Part shown: positions 47,092-55,250 of the stretch, piece by piece
Numbering within the stretch: position 1 is the first letter of the stretch
Layout: each line of letters begins with the position of its first letter
NCBI RefSeq assembly: GCF_000478585.1
Contig: NZ_ARWI01000001.1
Span: 2,661,707 to 2,725,706 of the forward strand
Reading direction: 5' to 3'
Length of the DNA: 64,000 nt
From: Thiomicrorhabdus sp. Kp2
Lineage (GTDB): Bacteria > Pseudomonadota > Gammaproteobacteria > Thiomicrospirales > Thiomicrospiraceae
The notes under the pieces: generated by a model
Databases searched by the model: none
Seen by the model: the letters and a program-made list of their open reading frames with translations, nothing else
What the model was told of the DNA's origin: nothing
Position numbers and translations under genes: made by a program

Positions 47092-48354
47092 ATGAAACTT
47101 GCACTGCATTGGCAAATTCTAATCGCACTGGTTCTAGCGGCCGCAATGGGAGCCTATACCGGAACTGAAGGGACCATTATAGGAATCCATTGGTTAGCCA
47201 TTTATACTTTTATTGGTACGTTGTTTTTAAATGCGCTAAAAATGATTGTAGTCCCACTCGTGGTTTCGGCCATTATTACGGGTATTGCAAATGTCGGTAG
47301 CCAAGGCGGTTTTGGTCGATTAGGCATGAAAACACTCGGTTATTACGTTGCAACCAGTTTTATCGCGATTTTAATTGGACTGGTTTTAGTCAATATCATA
47401 CAGCCAGGCGTCACGGGGAATCCACCTCCCGTTATTGAAGCCAATGAAACAGTGTCTATGGCTGTTGAAGGCAAGTCCGCTGGTGATGTGGTTGACGTTT
47501 TTTTAAGAATGATTCCAACCAATATTGTTGATGCTGCGGCAGAAGGGCAGATGTTGGGATTAATCTTCTTTAGTTTATTGTTTGGTTTTTTCATGACGCA
47601 ATTAAAAGGCGATGCCGCCAAAACAATGAACAATTTTTGGCAAGGCGTTTTTGATGTGATGATGCTGATTACTGAACTGGTGATGAAGTTTGCACCGTTC
47701 GGCGTGTTTGGGTTAGTGGCCGCTTCCGTGGCCAAAACAGGTTTTGATCAGTTTGGGAATCTTGCGTTATTCTTTGTTACAGTGGTTGCGGCCTTAGCCA
47801 TCCATTTATTTGTCGTTATGCCAATAATCTTACGAGTGTTTGGTGGTATTAAAAATCCATGGTTGCATTATCAAGCAATGGCTCCCGCCTTATTAACCGC
47901 CTTCTCAACAAGTTCGTCCTCCTCTACATTGCCTATATCGTTAAATGCCGTTGAGCATCGAGCAGGGGTTTCAAACCGTGTTACCAGTTTTGTATTGCCT
48001 TTAGGTGCAACAGTGAATATGGATGGAACGGCTCTATATGAGTGTGTTGCTGCAATCTTTATTGCGCAATTATTCGGTGTTCAGCTCGATTTTGCCACTC
48101 AATTATTAATTGTTATTGTTGCATTAACGACTTCGATTGGCGTGGCGGGTATTCCATCAGCAAGTTTAGTGGCAATCAGTATTATTTTGGTAGCGGTTGG
48201 CTTGCCTGCAGAGGCAATCGGTTTGTTGCTTGTTGTAGACCGATTATTGGATATGATGCGAACCGCTGTGAATATATTTAGTGATTCTGTCGGAGCGGTT
48301 GTGATTGCAAAATCGGAAGGTGAAAAAGACATTCTTGTTTCTAAAGAATTCTAA
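47092..48354 (+). CDS. Dicarboxylate/amino acid:cation symporter (DAACS family)
   Basis: This 420-aa inner-membrane carrier of the GltP/DctA fold couples uptake of glutamate, aspartate or C4-dicarboxylates to Na+ or H+. The first helices include MKLALHWQILIALVLAAAMG. The serine-rich re-entrant loop reads AFSTSSSSSTLPIS, the NMDGT signature appears in ATVNMDGTALYEC, and HP2 includes AGIPSASLVAIS. The substrate cannot be set from the sequence alone. AAGGAC precedes the ATG. Confidence 0.92.
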   Translation: MKLALHWQILIALVLAAAMGAYTGTEGTIIGIHWLAIYTFIGTLFLNALKMIVVPLVVSAIITGIANVGSQGGFGRLGMKTLGYYVATSFIAILIGLVLVNIIQPGVTGNPPPVIEANETVSMAVEGKSAGDVVDVFLRMIPTNIVDAAAEGQMLGLIFFSLLFGFFMTQLKGDAAKTMNNFWQGVFDVMMLITELVMKFAPFGVFGLVAASVAKTGFDQFGNLALFFVTVVAALAIHLFVVMPIILRVFGGIKNPWLHYQAMAPALLTAFSTSSSSSTLPISLNAVEHRAGVSNRVTSFVLPLGATVNMDGTALYECVAAIFIAQLFGVQLDFATQLLIVIVALTTSIGVAGIPSASLVAISIILVAVGLPAEAIGLLLVVDRLLDMMRTAVNIFSDSVGAVVIAKSEGEKDILVSKEF

Positions 48355-48453
48355 TTTCTAAACTGACTGCTCAGCATTAAATGATGAAGACTGGGTTGTT
48401 TTTTAGGTCACATTTTAATTTGTTGAGTTAACTCATTTGAAAAGGATAGACCG

Positions 48454-48798
48454 TTGAAAATTATCATTGCAGACTTAGCAGGCCTGGTTGGTTTACCTAA
48501 TAAAACTATCAGCCAAAAAATTAAAGATTCATTATCAAGCTGTATTGAAAATTACAGTGAGGATTTTGTGCAGGATATGAGTCACATTAGCCAAGCGGCC
48601 AACTACGCTGGAAATATTGCAGTAGATGAGATTGTTCACTTAAAAGACAATCTATATCGTTGTGATTATAGTTACGACTGGGCGATTGCTTGGACCTGCT
48701 CTGGAACTCAAGAGGCTGGCAGAGTAAAAGAAAAGGTACGTTTTACAGTGAATGATAATGGGGAATTAGATTTTAAGTTTTTACAGCTTGATATGTGA
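48454..48798 (+). CDS. Hypothetical protein, 114 aa
   Basis: I do not recognise this small soluble protein. It starts at TTG 48454 with AAAGGA upstream. It contains WAIAWTCSGTQEAG and ends FKFLQLDM. A CAGGCCTG copy (48479-48486) encodes AGLV near the N-terminus. A terminator follows. It is a single-gene unit between the symporter and convergent lpxH. Confidence 0.55.
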   Translation: MKIIIADLAGLVGLPNKTISQKIKDSLSSCIENYSEDFVQDMSHISQAANYAGNIAVDEIVHLKDNLYRCDYSYDWAIAWTCSGTQEAGRVKEKVRFTVNDNGELDFKFLQLDM

Positions 48799-48838
48799 AT
48801 TGAGTAGATATACTACATTAGTATTCAATTAATAGAAG

Positions 48839-48860
48839 CCACTTTAAAAGTGGTTTTTTT
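48839..48860 (+). terminator. Terminator after the 48454 gene
   Basis: CCACTT and AAGTGG form a short stem over TAA, followed by T7. Confidence 0.75.
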
Positions 48861-48912
48861 ATCTTCATTATTGATAGTAAGCAGGCTTTAAAGATGGTTT
48901 AAAGCTTGTGCA

Positions 48913-49674
48913 CTATTTTGGCGTGGGATAGGTTTTAAAGTGTGGGCCAGAATGGTCAATTTTTATAACTTCAGCCTGAGGTCGCCAATCACCTAGTACC
49001 CATCTATGTAAGGTTTTATGTTCAGCTTCAATTGTGTGGTGAGCTGGACGATGTGTGTGACCGTGAATCATGTGAGTCGCTTGAGGAAATCTTTTGAAGA
49101 TTTCGCATAAAGCTTGCTGGTTTACATCCATGATTTGTTGGGGCTTATCTTGACTGTACTCTTTTGAGTTTTTACGCATTTTATGGCCAATATTGAGTCG
49201 GCGTTTACGGCTTAGATGCAAAAATAACCATTGTACAAATGGGTTTCTAAATATTTTACGCATACGTTGATAACTAATGTCATCGGTACATAAGCTATCA
49301 CCATGTATCAATATGTAGGGTTCATCATAAAGAGATGCGATAGTGATATCTTCAATAACTTTAATGCCAGTTGCTTTGCAGAAGGCTTTACGCATCAAAA
49401 AGTCACGGTTGCCATACTGTAAAAAAATTTTAAGCCCGTTATCCGTAAGTTGTTTGAATTTGGAAATGAAAGGGGCGTATATCTCTAAACCAATATCATC
49501 CCCCACCCACATTTCAAAAAGGTCACCTAAAATATAAAGGGCATCCGCCTTGGGGGCTTCATTTTGTAAAAAATTGAGAAAGGTGTCGTTAATAGGGTGA
49601 TGTGGTACAGGTTGCAAGTGAATGTCTGCAACTATAAGCGTATAGGGAGAGGGTTTTGGGCTTATTAGGTTCAT
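48913..49674 (-). CDS. lpxH: UDP-2,3-diacylglucosamine diphosphatase LpxH
   Basis: LpxH hydrolyses UDP-diacylglucosamine to lipid X at the inner membrane in lipid A synthesis. The 253-aa calcineurin-like phosphoesterase has the metal ligands D-x-H (VADIHLQ), GDLFEMWVGDD, GNRDFLM, the HGDSLCTDD block and HGHTHRP. Two-metal (Mn) dependence is known for the family. It is transcribed with the upstream cyclophilin ppiB at most loosely (120-base gap). Confidence 0.95.
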   Translation of the reverse strand: MNLISPKPSPYTLIVADIHLQPVPHHPINDTFLNFLQNEAPKADALYILGDLFEMWVGDDIGLEIYAPFISKFKQLTDNGLKIFLQYGNRDFLMRKAFCKATGIKVIEDITIASLYDEPYILIHGDSLCTDDISYQRMRKIFRNPFVQWLFLHLSRKRRLNIGHKMRKNSKEYSQDKPQQIMDVNQQALCEIFKRFPQATHMIHGHTHRPAHHTIEAEHKTLHRWVLGDWRPQAEVIKIDHSGPHFKTYPTPK

Positions 49675-49793
49675 TAGGCGATTCTAACAATAAAGCGAAT
49701 AGAGCGGTAAAAGAAAAAGCCAAGTGTTCAGAAGGTGAGATATATCAATCTCCTCTAAACGACTTAGCCAGAATCGCTATCTAGAAAAGAAAA

Positions 49794-50297
49794 CTAATCT
49801 TCGATTAACGTTGTTTTAAGAATGGTTATGTCATCGACAGGCACGTCTTGGTGTCCCATTCGGCTTGTTGTTTCTACACCTGCCATCGCATCAACCACAT
49901 CCATTCCTTCTGTAACTTTACCAAAGACGGCATAACCCCAGCCTTGCATGTCTTTACCAGTATGGTTTAGGAAACTGTTGTCTTTTAAGTTAATAAAAAA
50001 CTGGGTAGTGGCAGAGTGTGGATCCATTGTGCGAGCGTATGCTAGAGTTCCACGATCATTTTTTAAACCATTGTCAGCTTCGTTTTCAATGGGGGCGCCA
50101 GAATCTTTTTCTTGCATGCCTTCAACCATGCCACCACCTTGCACCATAAAGTTAGGGATAATGCGGTGAAAGATTGTATCTTTATAAAAACCATCCATAA
50201 CATAGTGGACAAAGTTTTCAGCGCCAATTGGCGCCTTTTCATCATCTAGTTCAACGGTGATATTACCCATGGTGGTTTCAATAATTACTTTTGACAT
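49794..50297 (-). CDS. ppiB: Peptidyl-prolyl cis-trans isomerase, cytoplasmic cyclophilin
   Basis: This 167-aa cyclophilin lacks a signal peptide, so it is cytoplasmic. Active-site segments are [30 protein letters not shown] and [24 protein letters not shown] precedes the ATG. A related exported copy lies directly upstream on the same strand, an arrangement suggesting tandem duplication. Confidence 0.94.
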   Translation of the reverse strand: MSKVIIETTMGNITVELDDEKAPIGAENFVHYVMDGFYKDTIFHRIIPNFMVQGGGMVEGMQEKDSGAPIENEADNGLKNDRGTLAYARTMDPHSATTQFFINLKDNSFLNHTGKDMQGWGYAVFGKVTEGMDVVDAMAGVETTSRMGHQDVPVDDITILKTTLIED

Positions 50298-50339
50298 GAT
50301 TGTTCCTTGTTTGAGTCTTTAAATTTTACGCACGCTATT

Positions 50340-50392
50340 TTACTTGATTTCCAGAATCAATTACTTGATTTCCAGAATCAATTACTTGATTT
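50340..50392. repeat. 21-bp tandem repeat at the end of ppiA
   Basis: Two exact 21-base units (50340-50360 and 50361-50381, TTACTTGATTTCCAGAATCAA) are followed by a partial third (50382-50392) that covers the stop and last codons of ppiA. Each unit can fold on itself (TTGATT with AATCAA). It appears to be a local duplication of the gene end. Confidence 0.85.
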
Positions 50393-50993
50393 GACGGGCT
50401 TTAATGATTTTTATGGTTTCAACGGGAACATCTTTCATGCCGTTTTTGAACCCCGTCTTTTTCATACGAATTTTATTTACCGCTTTCATCCCGCTGGTCA
50501 CCTTACCAAAAACGGCATATCCCCAAGCACGAGGTGTTTTTTCACGAAAATCTAAAAAGGTATTTTGAGCAACATTAATAAAAAATTGTGCGGTTGCAGA
50601 ATGTGGGTCATTGGTTCTCGCCATTGCGACTGTACCAATACGGTTACGTAAGCCATTGTCTGCTTCATTTTGAATAGGGGCGTGAGTGATTTTTTTATTA
50701 AAATCTTCAGTAAATCCACCACCTTGAATCATAAATCCAGGAATTACGCGGTGAAAGATTGTGTCATCATAAAACCCCTCATTGACGTATTTAAGAAAGT
50801 TTTCAACCGTTTTAGGTGCCTTATTCGGATACAGCTCCATTACAATGGTACCTTCTGTCGTTTCAACCAAAACCTGAGGGTTTTCCATTGCCGTAGAAGT
50901 ATTGGTCGCGGGTGCTGTTTCAGCAAAAACAGTTGTGCTAATCAATAAGGTCAGTAAGCTAGCTTTAAGGGTTAAAAACACTCTTCTTGTCAT
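50382..50993 (-). CDS. ppiA: Peptidyl-prolyl cis-trans isomerase, exported cyclophilin
   Basis: This 203-aa cyclophilin has a signal peptide (about residues 1-24, ending TTVFA) and a short Thr/Ala-rich linker. The core shows FHRVIPGFMIQGGGF, MARTNDPHSATAQFFIN and [16 protein letters not shown]. It acts in the periplasm on folding proteins. It ends at a 21-bp tandem repeat and is followed by ppiB after about 85 bases. Confidence 0.92.
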   Translation of the reverse strand: MTRRVFLTLKASLLTLLISTTVFAETAPATNTSTAMENPQVLVETTEGTIVMELYPNKAPKTVENFLKYVNEGFYDDTIFHRVIPGFMIQGGGFTEDFNKKITHAPIQNEADNGLRNRIGTVAMARTNDPHSATAQFFINVAQNTFLDFREKTPRAWGYAVFGKVTSGMKAVNKIRMKKTGFKNGMKDVPVETIKIIKARQIK

Positions 50994-51227
50994 GATTCAC
51001 TCCAAAATTATTAATATAGATAAGATACAATAACCGCATTCTAACACCTAGGCCTACAAGACCTAAACAGTTTGCAAACGAATTTTAATGGTTGTGTCAC
51101 TTTCTTAAGATTCGCTTAAAGATTGGTTGCATCTGCGGTCGCTATTTATTGGCTTTGGGTGTAGAGATTACATTAAGCGTTACACTCTCAATAATCAAAT
51201 ATCTAATGAGCATATGGCAGGAAAATT

Positions 51228-52604
51228 ATGAGCCTACAAATCTATAACACTGAAACTCGCAAAAAAGAGATTTTTACTCCAATTCATCCAGGTAAAGTTG
51301 GAATGTATGTGTGTGGAGTCACTGTTTATGATTTGTGTCATATTGGACATGCGCGCGTTATGGTGGTGTTTGATACCGTTGTGCGTCATTTAAGAGCAAT
51401 TGGCTATGAAGTTAATTACGTTAGAAACATTACCGATATTGATGACAAAATCATAAATCGTGCGCTAGAGAATGGTGAATCCATTCAAGAACTGACAACA
51501 CGAATGATTAAAGAAATGCATGCCGATGAAGCTGCCATGAATGTCTTAAGGCCTGATATGGAACCAAAGGCGACTGAGCATATGGAAGATATTCGCCATA
51601 TGATAGGCACTCTAATTGAAAAAGGTTTTGCTTATCCAGCTGCAAATGGCGATGTTTATTTTAAGGTTAAGGCATTTGACTCCTACGGACGCCTTTCTGG
51701 AAAAAACATCGACGATCTAGAATCTGGTGCTCGAGTTGATGTTAACGAAGTAAAGCAAGACCCATTAGATTTTGTGCTCTGGAAGGCGTCAAAAGAGAAT
51801 GAACCTAGTTGGGATTCAGACTGGGGGAAAGGTCGTCCAGGTTGGCATATAGAGTGTTCAGCCATGTCGACAAAATGTTTAGGAAATCATTTTGATATTC
51901 ATGGTGGCGGAATGGATTTATCTTTCCCACATCACGACAACGAAATTGCACAATCAGAATGTGCAACAGGTGAGCATTACGTTAACACCTGGATGCATTG
52001 CGGTTTTGTCAGAATTGATGATGAGAAAATGTCAAAATCGCTCAATAATTTCTTTACCATTCGCGAAGTTTTAAAGGTCTATCATCCTGAAGTCATTCGC
52101 TACTTTTTGCTGTCTAGTCACTACCGTAGTCCAGTGAACTATTCAGAGGAAAATTTAAACAGTGCTAAGGCAAGTGTCGGGCGTTTATATTCAGCACTTG
52201 AAGGTGTTGAGTTTTCGAGTGATGTACAGCCAACCGCAGACACAACCTTTGAAAGCGAATTTATGGCGGTCATGAATGACGATTTCAATACACCAAAAGC
52301 GATTGCCGTCTTATTTGAGTTGGCGAAAGAAATCAATAAAACCAAACAACCAGGCCTGGTAGCTCTATTAATTAAACTTGCAAATCAAATCGGTTTATTA
52401 GAAGAAAATGCTGAGAGCTTTTTTAAATCTCAGCCGTCGGATTCAGACTTAACGGATGAAATGATTGCACAATTAATTGAGGAAAGAAAAAGCGCAAGAG
52501 CAGAAAAAAACTTTGCTCGTTCAGATGAAATACGTGATTTATTAGCTGATCAAGGAATTGAATTATTAGACAGCGCTGAAGGAACAACTTGGAGAAGAGC
52601 ATAA
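51228..52604 (+). CDS. cysS: Cysteinyl-tRNA synthetase
   Basis: CysS charges tRNA-Cys. The 458-aa class I enzyme has the HIGH motif in DLCHIGHARVMVVFD, KMSKS in DDEKMSKSLNNFF, and zinc-binding Cys/His residues including CGVTVYD and the WHIECSAM segment. AGGAAAA precedes the ATG. A perfect ACCAGGCCTGGT (52349-52360) encodes QPGLVA in the C-terminal helical part. The gene is divergent from the cyclophilin pair and stands alone. Confidence 0.97.
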   Translation: MSLQIYNTETRKKEIFTPIHPGKVGMYVCGVTVYDLCHIGHARVMVVFDTVVRHLRAIGYEVNYVRNITDIDDKIINRALENGESIQELTTRMIKEMHADEAAMNVLRPDMEPKATEHMEDIRHMIGTLIEKGFAYPAANGDVYFKVKAFDSYGRLSGKNIDDLESGARVDVNEVKQDPLDFVLWKASKENEPSWDSDWGKGRPGWHIECSAMSTKCLGNHFDIHGGGMDLSFPHHDNEIAQSECATGEHYVNTWMHCGFVRIDDEKMSKSLNNFFTIREVLKVYHPEVIRYFLLSSHYRSPVNYSEENLNSAKASVGRLYSALEGVEFSSDVQPTADTTFESEFMAVMNDDFNTPKAIAVLFELAKEINKTKQPGLVALLIKLANQIGLLEENAESFFKSQPSDSDLTDEMIAQLIEERKSARAEKNFARSDEIRDLLADQGIELLDSAEGTTWRRA

Positions 52605-52761
52605 TTGTACTGAATAAGGGCTGAGTAAAAACGCTTTATTTTACTGGGTTGGCGCTTGTTTTAGGTTTGACATAAATCCCTTAATAAAAATAAGTGTATA
52701 TAAAACAGTTGCTTAAATGTGCTTATAGATATTGCTTATTCATCAAAAGAGATGCTTATGG

Positions 52762-52790
52762 TTGACAAGATAAGGAAAGTCTAATATACT
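52762..52790 (+). promoter_or_regulatory. Consensus sigma70 promoter of the orphan sRNA candidate
   Basis: Perfect TTGACA (52762-52767) and TATACT (52785-52790) are separated by exactly 17 bases. It is one of the best promoter matches in the window and is not followed by an open reading frame. Confidence 0.75.
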
Positions 52791-52796
52791 TTAGTC

Positions 52797-52884
52797 ATTC
52801 ATGTTTCTTCATGAGTATCCTCCTCTGATTATTTCTATTGAGATAATGTATTTAAACCCGAGTCGTCCAACTCGGGTTTTTTTT
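52797..52884 (+). ncRNA. Orphan small RNA candidate with anti-Shine-Dalgarno motif
   Basis: The predicted transcript starts seven bases after the -10 box and ends in a strong terminator, about 88 nt in all. Three hairpins can be drawn. The first is ATTCATG with CATGAGT (52797-52803 with 52810-52816). The second is ATTATTTC with GAGATAAT (52828-52835 with 52840-52847). The third is the terminator. The unpaired stretch between the first two reads TCCTCCTCT (52818-52826) and is complementary to Shine-Dalgarno sequences. There is no start codon with a ribosome site. It matches no RNA family that I recognise; 4.5S, 6S and tmRNA do not fit. Confidence 0.6.
52854..52884 (+). terminator. Terminator of the orphan transcript
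   Basis: AAACCCGAGT and ACTCGGGTTT form a perfect 10-bp stem over CGTCCA, followed by T5. Confidence 0.9.
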
Positions 52885-52977
52885 CGTCTAAAGAAAATTT
52901 TCTGGGGAGTCTGTGTGTAAGAAAAAGCTGTGTAAATTTAGAGTTTTGAAAAAACTGATGGATGAAAATCCATCTAA

Positions 52978-55089
52978 TTAAGGGTGGTTGGGATCTGTTT
53001 TTTCAATCTTCTGTTCTCCTATCGGAGGCATTACATCTTTTAATCGATCGTATTTTTTATTGAGTAAAGATTTAAAAATCGTTGTGTATTCTAATACGGC
53101 TTTTACATAAGAACGAGTCTCTGTAAAAGGAATTGAATCAATCCACTGGTCTGCGGGGATTGATCCTTTATCAGGTATCCAAGAGTCCACACGGCTGGGT
53201 CCTGCATTGTAAGAGGCCGTAGCTAACACTTTGTGTCCCTTATACTTATCCCTTAAATAGCTTAAATAAGCACTACCTAATTCGATGTTATTTTCGGCTT
53301 TTGATAGGTCTCTGTAAGAGACTTTTCGAACTCCGATTTTTTTACCAATGTATTTGGCTGTTTTTGGCATCAATTGCATTAGGCCAACGGCACCCACTGG
53401 TGAACGAATATCTTCAGAAAAAGCACTTTCTCGACGCATAATGCCATAAATCCATGCGGGATCAATTTTGTTTTTGTCGGCATTTTGCATAACAGGATCT
53501 TTATGCGGTGTTGGAAAACGTAAGTCTAAATCATGCCAATCTTTAGCTTTGGCAAGGCTGCGAATTGACTGGGAATATTGCTCCCATTGATTGGCGAGAA
53601 CAGCAATCGCTTGAAGCTCATTTCTATCGACTCTTTGTAGTAAATGATACCATTCACGTTTGGCACTTAATGGCCAATCTACCGCCATTAATTCCTGGAT
53701 GCGCTGTAACTCAGGGTATTTTTTAATTAGGTAGTCAGTGTCTTTAATTTTGACGGGATTCGGGTTGAATTGATAAGGTTTATTAAGTTTATCGGCAGCT
53801 AAAAATGCATAGTAGTTTCGCTGTTTAGCAAGTTGGTTGTAGAGTTCATTGGCTTCTTTTGTTTGTTTGGTTGCTTCTAAAGCTCGAGCTTTCCAGTATA
53901 CCCATTGTTTATTTTTCTGACTCTCAGAAGGCATTAATTCAATGGTTTCTAGCAAGCTTGCCCAGTTTGATTTTTTCAAGGCGACCTGTGCCTGCCATCG
54001 TAAAGTGTCTTCACTTTTGGCAGAAGAACCGTTGACTTCATCCAGGTATTGATCGGCTTGTGGCGCATAGCGGTAAGCCGTTCTAAGAGCCACTTTACGT
54101 TTTAAAACAGCGTATTGGTCTTTGTTTAGTCCATATTGCTTGTAATATTGATTTAAGCTTTTATTGGCGAGTTCGGGGTCTCTAGAGGCAAGTCTACGAA
54201 TACCTTGTGTGAAGATACGTTTTTTAATGCTTGGTGAGAGGGTTTTTGGAAGTGGCTGTGAAACCAGTTCAGGTTTTTTATATACCTTCATCCAGTAGCT
54301 GAACATCGCTTTATCTTTTGCCGATAAATCATGGCTCAGTTGAATCGCAACCTTTGTTTTGCGTTTGTTTATGGCTAATTCAATACGGTTCCAAAGCATC
54401 GCGCCAGTGAGTTTTTTTTGATTGCGTAAAAGCGTGTCTAAAGGTTTACAGGCCGTATTTAATTCAGTGTTGTCTTGCCATATTGGTTTTGCAAGGCTGA
54501 GGGCTTTAGAAAGCTGATTTCTATTTGCGAGGGCTTGAATGTGGTAACAGCGTAAACTCAGAGATTTTTGCGGTTTGTAATGATTTAAAAAAGTTGTCCA
54601 CTTCTTTTTAGTAGCAAGATAGGTTAACCATTTAGTGTAAAGCTTATCACCCAGGTAGTTGTTTTGGTTTTGTGAAATAAACGTTTTGATCTGTTTGGTG
54701 GGTGTGGAGCTCATATGCAAGCGGTAATCGTGATAGTTTAAATACACCATTAGAGGGTAGTTTTTAAGCTTTTTTTTGTAGTTAGAAATGGCAGTACGAT
54801 CATTGCTTTTGATCGCTTCATAGGCGGCTAAGTAATCTTTTTGTGATTCACTCATTACACTCTTATTGGTTTGAGCCTGAACGTCAGTTGCGCTGAATAC
54901 TGTAAAGCCAAATAAAATAAGAAATAAGGAAAAAAGAGACTGCGTATTTTTTATATAACAAGTCGCTAACGATTGCAGGAGTGGCCTATATAGCATCTTA
55001 TTTTTGGGATGAGTAATAGGTTGGGGGAGATTGCTGGCAATCAAATTCATATCCATCGTTGGTGTTTGTAAACTTAAAACGTCAGTCAT
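52978..55089 (-). CDS. slt: Soluble lytic murein transglycosylase
   Basis: Slt cleaves peptidoglycan glycan strands in the periplasm. The 703-aa protein has a long helical superhelix domain (about residues 75-540) and a C-terminal lysozyme-like domain with the catalytic Glu in IMRRESAFSEDIRSPVGAVGLMQLMP and NIELGSAYLSYL. The N-terminus is unusual: about 45 polar residues precede the hydrophobic export segment (FSLFLILFGFTVFSATDVQA), so the real start may be a later ATG such as MLYRPLL. mltD lies about 160 bases upstream on the same strand. Confidence 0.93.
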   Translation of the reverse strand: MTDVLSLQTPTMDMNLIASNLPQPITHPKNKMLYRPLLQSLATCYIKNTQSLFSLFLILFGFTVFSATDVQAQTNKSVMSESQKDYLAAYEAIKSNDRTAISNYKKKLKNYPLMVYLNYHDYRLHMSSTPTKQIKTFISQNQNNYLGDKLYTKWLTYLATKKKWTTFLNHYKPQKSLSLRCYHIQALANRNQLSKALSLAKPIWQDNTELNTACKPLDTLLRNQKKLTGAMLWNRIELAINKRKTKVAIQLSHDLSAKDKAMFSYWMKVYKKPELVSQPLPKTLSPSIKKRIFTQGIRRLASRDPELANKSLNQYYKQYGLNKDQYAVLKRKVALRTAYRYAPQADQYLDEVNGSSAKSEDTLRWQAQVALKKSNWASLLETIELMPSESQKNKQWVYWKARALEATKQTKEANELYNQLAKQRNYYAFLAADKLNKPYQFNPNPVKIKDTDYLIKKYPELQRIQELMAVDWPLSAKREWYHLLQRVDRNELQAIAVLANQWEQYSQSIRSLAKAKDWHDLDLRFPTPHKDPVMQNADKNKIDPAWIYGIMRRESAFSEDIRSPVGAVGLMQLMPKTAKYIGKKIGVRKVSYRDLSKAENNIELGSAYLSYLRDKYKGHKVLATASYNAGPSRVDSWIPDKGSIPADQWIDSIPFTETRSYVKAVLEYTTIFKSLLNKKYDRLKDVMPPIGEQKIEKTDPNHP

Positions 55090-55250
55090 TGAGCTCTAAG
55101 CCTTTTATGTACAGTACAGGTTTTAATTTTAATTGTAAATGAGTGCTGTGCGAAATTATTTAAGTTATGTTCCTATTTGTATCAAACAGCAATCAATCAA
55201 TTGATACAAATAGTTGGCAAGCCTGAAGAGAGGGCATTGAGTTGATTTTG

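Larger units (their letters stand above)
52605..52977. other. Spacer between cysS and slt holding an orphan transcript
   Basis: This 373-base region between a plus-strand and a convergent minus-strand gene holds a complete promoter, hairpin and terminator unit (52762-52884). The flanks (52605-52761 and 52885-52977) are AT-rich with no frame or clear structure. Confidence 0.6.

Noticed and set aside
50340..50392. The 21-bp direct repeats considered as a CRISPR fragment
   Set aside because: The repeats abut without spacers and number fewer than three, with no cas genes nearby.
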